Notes under the pieces: model-generated
Databases searched by the model: none
What the model was told of the DNA's origin: nothing
What the model saw: the letters and a program-made list of their open reading frames with translations, nothing else
Program-made: the position numbers and the translations under genes
In this document: positions 57,969 to 64,000 of the stretch, piece after piece
How the letters are laid out: the number at the start of each line of letters is the position of its first letter
Numbering within the stretch: position 1 is the stretch's first letter
Source of the DNA: Pohlia nutans
Lineage: Eukaryota > Streptophyta > Bryopsida > Bryales > Mniaceae
DNA: 64,000 nt
Assembly: GCA_022496805.1 (NCBI GenBank)
Contig: CM040099.1
Span: forward strand, 20,010,031 to 20,074,030
Direction: 5' to 3'

Positions 57969-58497
57969 TAGCTACCCCTGAAGGATATCGAGTTGTTTTC
58001 ATGGTTCTGCGCCTTCGGCATTCTTCCACCTCTTGTGGAAATGATTGGCTGATTTCCATGCTCCTTTGTACACAAAGCCAGGTGTGAGTTGGACTCTTGA
58101 ACCTGAAGCAGTGAGAAATCAGGATGTCAAATAGATTTGTTCCCTATACATGGGGTAGAAATTGTGCATATGGAGGGAGTTGAGGCTCCAATGCAAGGGT
58201 TTTGACTTGAGTGTAATTTGTGCTAGTCGAGAAGGTTGTTTATCTTGAAATTGGAGTGCATGGATGCCGTCCATCACAGTGTTTTTAGTTGCAGAGTTGG
58301 ACATGAATTTGTACAAACTTCACAAATGACATTTGAAATGATCTTTGTTCAGTAGCTTTATTCATTTATGCATGTTTTTGAGCTTTTCATATCAGTGGAA
58401 ATTATGTTCTGTTCTGGCCAGGGAGTACACCCAACTTGAAGCCCAGACTTCGTGTTCGACACCCACTTTAGGATGGCTCAAAGTGTATCAATGCTAA
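57969..58497. other. PAN2 3' untranslated and downstream DNA
   Basis: No coding sequence. The PAN2 3' UTR should occupy the first few hundred bases; no poly(A) signal can be chosen with confidence. Confidence 0.5.
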
Positions 58498-58501
58498 CTA
58501 A

Positions 58502-58711
58502 CCCTTAAAGGATTTAGGGCATAGTGGATACGTTGCCGATTATTTAACGTTTGTTGTAAGTAGAAAGTTCCAAATTGAGATCACAATAGCTTTTAAGACG
58601 ATGTAGATTTGAATTTTAACTACACTTTTCATACCAAACTCATAAGAGGTGTAGAACTATTCCACATACAATGAAATACAGCCGTAAATGGCCAATCTAG
58701 ACCTTTAAGGG
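58502..58711. mobile_element. CTAA-flanked MITE of the CCCTTAAAGG type
   Basis: 210 bp; CTAA at 58498-58501 and again at 58712-58715; left end CCCTTAAAGGATTTAGG, right end inverted CCCTTAAAGGTCTAG. CTAA is not a palindrome, so its direct repetition on both sides shows a true 4-bp target duplication. Confidence 0.82.
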
Positions 58712-58715
58712 CTAA

Positions 58716-61234
58716 GTCGAAAAAAGAATCTAATTTTGCAAGCAATGTATGGTCCTACTCCAACATATATCACACATAATTTTTTATAATGTATATTAAC
58801 TACATATTTATAGGACTCTAACAATCTATATTATTAAATGAACACAATCACGACTTGATATTACAACCTGATGTTACGTTTTCATCCCAAAGTTTCATCC
58901 TTCCAATCACCATTCATCTAGTGTATTTGTTTCCGGAGATTCGGAGCTCCTTCGGCTTTTGGGCGATGGCAATGGCAATTAAATGCAAAGCCTATCAATC
59001 ATGAACTCAAGATTGTGTCCAAAAGCAATGTAGATTGTTTTTTTAACGAGTCTCTGAATCAACCACAGAGGAAACGACTAATTGTGTTTGAGCCAACAGA
59101 GTTGGTTGAATTTGGAAATTGGGAACCCACAAAAGATATAGCCCTCAAAATTGAGCATATTATAGAGTGGATTGTGTTTCAAACACTAAGTTCAGGTCAG
59201 ATCATGTCATGTTAATAGAGTTATTTGTAAAGTCCCTCAAATCCCTTCTTTTTGACCTGTAAAATGGAAAGGAGAGGATCGGCATGATCTTACTGTAGAC
59301 CCAAAATAGAACACTGGATGGATTGAAAATTTTATTCATAAAAATTTGGAGGGAGGGAGAAGAATTGGGTAGTGGGGTGAGACCATGAGGAGAAGTGGTG
59401 TCAGAATGCTCTGGTACTAGCTCTGGTCCATGAAAAAAGGAGGACAGAAGACCGGATGCCTTTACAAATAACTCTAATGACTCAATTCGATGCAAATTAG
59501 ATTCTTATTACATCTTTGCATCACATATCTCTTGAACAACTGATTGGATTGGGGGCCTATAAGTTAGTTCTACATATGCAAGTTTTGGCCATGTCAAGCT
59601 GCAATTTTATTCAAGTACATCCAAATTCAATGTCTGAAGCCACTCATCGAGCTCTCTTGGGTTGACTCAAGGATTACTTGTTAAAACAATGCCAAGGGTA
59701 CGAAAGGAATAACTCAAGAATCTTATAACATTGTTTCAACATTGATTACAAGATTTTAGTTTGTCTTTGGTATGATTATCTAGTTACGAATTTTTTTTAG
59801 TTGATTAGCATATTAGCATCCATGAAACCAATGTTTGAAAAACCAAGCGCAACTTCAAAAAAACTCTAGATAAGTGATTTCAAATACTTTAGCAAAGAAA
59901 ATATTTCTACATACATAATTCTTTCGATTGCTCAATATTTGCAAACTCATATAAGCGATAGTTTATCCATTCCTATAGCCATATTTACTAAGTGTGTTCA
60001 CTATAATTAGGTAGATTTTTTTTCAATAGATCTCATCCCTATTTTGAAGAGAAATCCAACACACCAAAATACATATTATTTAGATGTTGTATGAATAATA
60101 GATTTGAAGTCTTGTTAAAGTTTCCCTAAAACCTTGATTCTTCAATTGATGTACATTTATTTAACTTCAATTCTATATCTATCTTTGCCATGAAAATTGC
60201 CCCGCCTCTAAATCCCCCGGTGGTCTTGAATGCGGGCCACTGTTCATGGCTCCCCCCCCCTCTTTTGAAATTTCCATTTTGGGCACCTTCGATGCTTGTT
60301 TTGGCAATTTTTTTTCAAATTTGTGGCCTACGGCCCCAATTTACCCTAGGGGGACCTACTTGGGAATAAAAATTATTGGAGGAGGGGGTTATTTTTTAAG
60401 GTGGGCCCTGACAAGGACAAAAATAGGGGGCAATTTTGTCCCCATTCATTGAAGACCACCAGCTGATTTAGAGAAATCCCGAAAATTGGAAAATTATGGG
60501 AACATGGAAACAAGAACACCATGGAAACCACCAACATGGAGAAACTACCTTTAGTTAACCTTGTAAATGCCCACAGCCCTCTTTAGATTTAGAATTGCAA
60601 AGATACATTGTAAAATGCAACTAAGAGGGATATTTTGAACTTGATGTATGAATAAAAGTCGTACGTTATGGATTTTAGATTCTATCTATACAGATAGATC
60701 TATGATTGAAATCACCAATACTTATGTATAAAATTTGAAACTTAAAATTCAGAATTCTTTTGTTTTTTGATTACAAATAAGATATTAATAATCTATGAAT
60801 GAAATTTGTTGTAATAGGTTGAAATGTAATACGCTAAGTGTTGTGATTTTTGGAGAGTTTTTGGTTGCCTAATTTTTATGAGTTCATTTTTTGAAGAGCA
60901 CTTCTAATCCAAGATCTTAGAATTGTTTTGTGGATCACTACAACATGAAATGAAGCATAAAATTCTCACAAATCTTTCCTTTTTTTTTATCAATTTAGAA
61001 AAAATCCACATTGCAAAAAGTGCAAGACAAATGAAAAAATAGAGTTTGATTCTATATGATGTGGACACTTAGAGGTCAATGAAGAAACTAATAGTAGGAA
61101 TACAAGACACAAGTTTGATTTCACTTTAGAAGATACTACTAGTACATACGTTTTCAAGTCCAACCAAGCATGTGAATAGATCATTTGTTAGTATTCTCTA
61201 CCTTAGAGCATCACCACCAATGTTCTAGATACAT
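58716..61234. other. Gene-free AT-rich stretch
   Basis: No gene recognised. 59098-59212 is the shortened partner of the 42449-42645 repeat. 60208-60473 is a MITE-like inverted repeat listed separately. The rest is AT-rich without structure I can name. Confidence 0.5.
60208..60473. mobile_element. MITE-like element with GGTGGTCTT inverted ends
   Basis: Left CTCTAAATCCCCCGGTGGTC then TTGAATG; right is the inverted counterpart (CATTGAAGACCACC near 60446, then AGCTGATTTAGAG). The ~265-bp GC-rich interior has an open frame of Gly, Pro and Phe but no known protein. Target duplication unclear. Confidence 0.6.
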
Positions 61235-61236
61235 TA

Positions 61237-61490
61237 CGTGGAAGGCAGGGTCGGCACTTTCATGGCGAATAATTGATAAAAGTTCAAATAGTAGAATAAT
61301 TATTAAAAATTCGGCTATTGATAACTACCAATAAATTTCTCTAGCGGCTAAACGTTTTCTTTTGTTTTTTGTCTACAATTTTTGTTGACTTTATTTTTGT
61401 TGATTTCGACAAAATACTTGATAAATTTATTTATTTATTTATTTGACATTTTTTGGGGGAATTATTTTTTGCCAACCCTGCCTTCCACGG
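61237..61490. mobile_element. TA-flanked MITE (CGTGGAAGGCAGGGTCGGC ends)
   Basis: 254 bp; left CGTGGAAGGCAGGGTCGGC, right inverted CCGTGGAAGGCAGGGTTGGC, TA on both sides (61235-61236, 61491-61492). An unrelated MITE-like end TTAGAGCATCACCACC precedes it at 61203. Confidence 0.75.
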
Positions 61491-61884
61491 TAACTCTCTA
61501 GCTCTTTAAAAATGGATGTATTGTACATGGATTGGTCTACAATTTATTCTCTTTGCCCCACCAAAGGAGACTTATATATTTACTTTGTTTTTAACAAGAT
61601 ACATGACTGAATAGTACAAACAAGGTGTAAAAATAAATCTAAGATAAAAACTAAGGCAGAGACTAACTGAAGCGACTAGCCTTTTGTTTGGAAGGAGACA
61701 TGAAATACAACCCAGTTTACAACCCTCACCACTCAAACTAAGGTAGAGGGCTATAAACTTCCCACATTTCTAAACCCGCACTCTACTAAAGACAAACATT
61801 TTCAAATTTTGGATGTACCCATGGTGAAGAGCACCACTTTAGAACCCATGTCATTTCAACTTCAAAAATTCATAACTAATTTAA

Positions 61885-62424
61885 CCCTTTAACGTGCCTG
61901 CGTCCATATAATGGACGACGAACAGATTGAAATCCTTCTCTTTACTACATCCTGTACAGTTTTTCATCCATCCAAATTTTCTTTGGTTCTTGTGCTAGTT
62001 GACTACCATTTGTACGGTATGGATCTTCAAAATAAGATATTGTGATTTTTTGAAAAATAACAATAGTGGTTGATGTCAAGTTTCATTTTTAGTTCAAAAA
62101 GTGAGACCTTCAACATGATTTTCCAAAATAAGTAGAATCAAATAATGGAAAGCATACCATCTCATAGTGCATGTTATTTCAAATTCATTACAACAATTTT
62201 TAATTTTTTTGTGTTACTTTGGGATTTTTAATTGAATTTCAAAAGAAAACCTTGAAAAATTAATTTAAAAAAATTACTAAGAAATATGATAAATCCAACC
62301 ATACAGATGTGATCTAAACATTGACATTTACAACTTTGCTTTGTACATCAACTCCATTTTTGGTATTCATCAAACATTTTATAACGGATCTTTGAAATCA
62401 GTGATGAATCGGGACGTTAAAGGG
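61885..62424. mobile_element. TTAA-flanked element (CCCTTTAACGT ends), piggyBac-like
   Basis: 540 bp; TTAA at 61881-61884 and 62425-62428; left CCCTTTAACGTGCC, right inverted CCCTTTAACGTCCC. Ends in CCCTTT next to TTAA closely resemble those of piggyBac elements. No transposase frame. A further unpaired CCCTTAAAGTGG end follows at about 62533. Confidence 0.85.
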
Positions 62425-63183
62425 TTAAGGAACATCCAATTTTTTTGATTCAAAGTATGTTGATTTTTGCTTGGATTTGTTTTCCAATGAAAAATAATGT
62501 TCAATTCTCCCTGTCCTCATAAATTCATAACCCTTAAAGTGGCAGGTTTAGAGCCTCCTACCTTAGCATATCTTCTCTTCTCAATTGCACATCATGATTG
62601 CGCAATCCATACACGGTAACTTGTGAGTAGCTTACTTACTATTTACACAATATAATTGAGTGATGTTGATGGGAAACTACATGGTATGCCCTATAATTTT
62701 TGGATGACCTTCAAAGTGCAATTCAAAGTTGTTGGTCACGATGCTTTCTTCGTATAAGAGTAAGAGTTGCAGCAAGTCCATTAGAGATTGCTTTCAATGA
62801 ACTTTTTGAAAGTTATGAGGTGGCATGTAAAGAGAAAAAGCAGTAACATCAAGTTTCATTCCGAAAATCAGGTCCCTAATTGTTTCCTTTCTATTCTCTC
62901 CATTCCAATACAGCAGCTCAACATCTATGAACAGAAGACATGTAGAAAGGTGGCTTGGAAAGGTGAGTAAGAAATGCTCCATGATGATACAAAAACAGAG
63001 GTAACAAATCAGATTGTCATGGTGAGAATATTCACAAACAAATATTCATATTGTCTTGGTGGGGGTGAGGACGTGGATGCGGCTGTGTTGATAAGAGGCA
63101 TAAGAAAAGAGGGGAAGAGAGTAAAAACAAAACCACCAAGAGAGAACAACTAACTTATCACAGCATTACCATCGACTTTTACT

Positions 63184-63318
63184 TTACTTGGCCATCATCA
63201 TCTTCACAAACTCCTCATAGTTCACCTGGCCATCACCATCTACATCGGCCTCGCGGATCATCTCATCCACTTCCTCATCTGTCAGCTTCTCCCCCAGGTT
63301 TGTCATCACGTGCCGAAG
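63184..63318 (-). CDS. CAM: Calmodulin, last exon (fourth EF-hand); rest lies beyond the right edge
   Basis: Minus strand, after a GATGCAG acceptor: [20 protein letters not shown] then [19 protein letters not shown] and MMMAK, stop at 63184. These 44 residues equal residues 105-148 of calmodulin with almost no change, including the complete fourth calcium loop [12 protein letters not shown]. Calmodulin is the general calcium sensor that binds and activates many target proteins. The exon begins at codon 105 in phase 0. Plant calmodulin genes usually have a single intron near codon 26, so this position is unusual. No other calmodulin exon appears in the remaining 680 bp to the window end. Confidence 0.92.
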   Translation of the reverse strand, partial: LRHVMTNLGEKLTDEEVDEMIREADVDGDGQVNYEEFVKMMMAK

Positions 63319-63389
63319 CTGCATCATCCACAGTGCCCTGGAATCAGAACAACAATGCCCAAAACCACACGGAAAAAAAGAAGCTAACA

Positions 63390-64000
63390 GGGATCACAAA
63401 AAAGAATATAGGGATCCATCGTATAACGAAAGAAGCTAATACACAACAACATGGTTTACCATCATATGATTAAAGAAGCCAATATATTACAAAAAAGGAT
63501 ATAGGGATCCATCGTATAACGAAAGAAGCTAATACACAACAACATGGTTTACCATCACATGATGAAAGAAGCCAATATATTACAGGGATCCATCATATAT
63601 TGCACGAAGCTAGAATAAACAACAGGTCTTATAATCAGATAACAAAAGAAACTCATACATAACAAGGTCTTTGGACGACATGTCTTACTATCATATGATG
63701 AAAGAAACTAATAATCTCTCTATCCAGAAATAACTGTCCTAGTTTTTGGCAATTCTTCAATGTAACGTTTTTTTTTAACCAATAAAAAGGCGTCTCAGTA
63801 CTTGAAAAACGGTTTATCTGTACTAGTAGTATGTTGTTTTGTGTCACTCTCATTATCCTCATTATTTACCACACGGCTCACGTTTGAAGTATAAAACAGA
63901 GGATAAGAAAAATGCCAAAAACTAGGACAATTATTTACGGACAGGAGGGCGTAAATCACAAAAAAATACAGGGATCCATCATATGACAAAAGAAGCTAAT
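63390..64000. repeat. Tandem ~95-bp repeats in the calmodulin intron
   Basis: GGGATCCATCGTATAACGAA followed by AGAAGCTAATACACAACAAC, ATGGTTTACCATCA and GAAGCCAATATATTAC occurs at about 63411 and 63504, with shorter or diverged copies near 63585, 63690 and 63970. The array may continue past the window edge. Confidence 0.85.

Overview
This is nuclear DNA from a plant (streptophyte). It encodes an assimilatory nitrate reductase with the plant Moco/cytochrome-b5/FAD layout, a calmodulin 3' exon, and broken copies of a plant-type CHIP ubiquitin ligase and an S-like RNase T2. All genes are split by GT-AG introns, intergenic DNA is AT-rich, and transposon families are typical of plants (CACTA, Stowaway, PIF/Harbinger MITEs, LINE). 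Nitrate reductase has six coding introns and lacks an obvious hinge-1 14-3-3 serine motif, which hints at a non-flowering lineage. The species cannot be fixed from the sequence.

Layout. 80-2112 (-): 5' part of an amino-acid/polyamine transporter running off the left edge. 2113-4400: AT-rich, no gene. 4400-17160: a nested transposon complex. A broken CHIP gene (-) carries in one intron a 2.2-kb foldback element with ~860-bp inverted arms. That element is split by a 6.3-kb CACTA transposon with a 3-bp target duplication, and the CACTA carries captured exons of NSF and of EMC2/TTC35 plus a Stowaway MITE. A separate 1.76-kb TIR element lies just to the left. 16894-17160 (-): broken RNase T2 exon. 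18240-19206 (-): decayed LINE reverse transcriptase split by a hairpin. 21069-27259 (-): complete nitrate reductase, 7 exons, 876 aa. 27300-43600: no genes, many small DNA elements. 44231-57968 (+): complete PAN2 deadenylase subunit, 30 exons, 1232 aa. 57969-63183: no gene, more MITEs. 63184-63318 (-): last exon of calmodulin, running off the right edge.

The genes are unrelated housekeeping functions (transport, nitrate assimilation, mRNA poly(A) shortening, calcium signalling) and do not form a pathway. The most striking content is the mobile DNA. At least eight elements start with CCC(T/C) and end with the complement, flanked by TTAA (once by CTAA on both sides). This looks like a piggyBac-type signature, which I would not expect in a plant. 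The captured-exon CACTA nested in a foldback element is the other main discovery.
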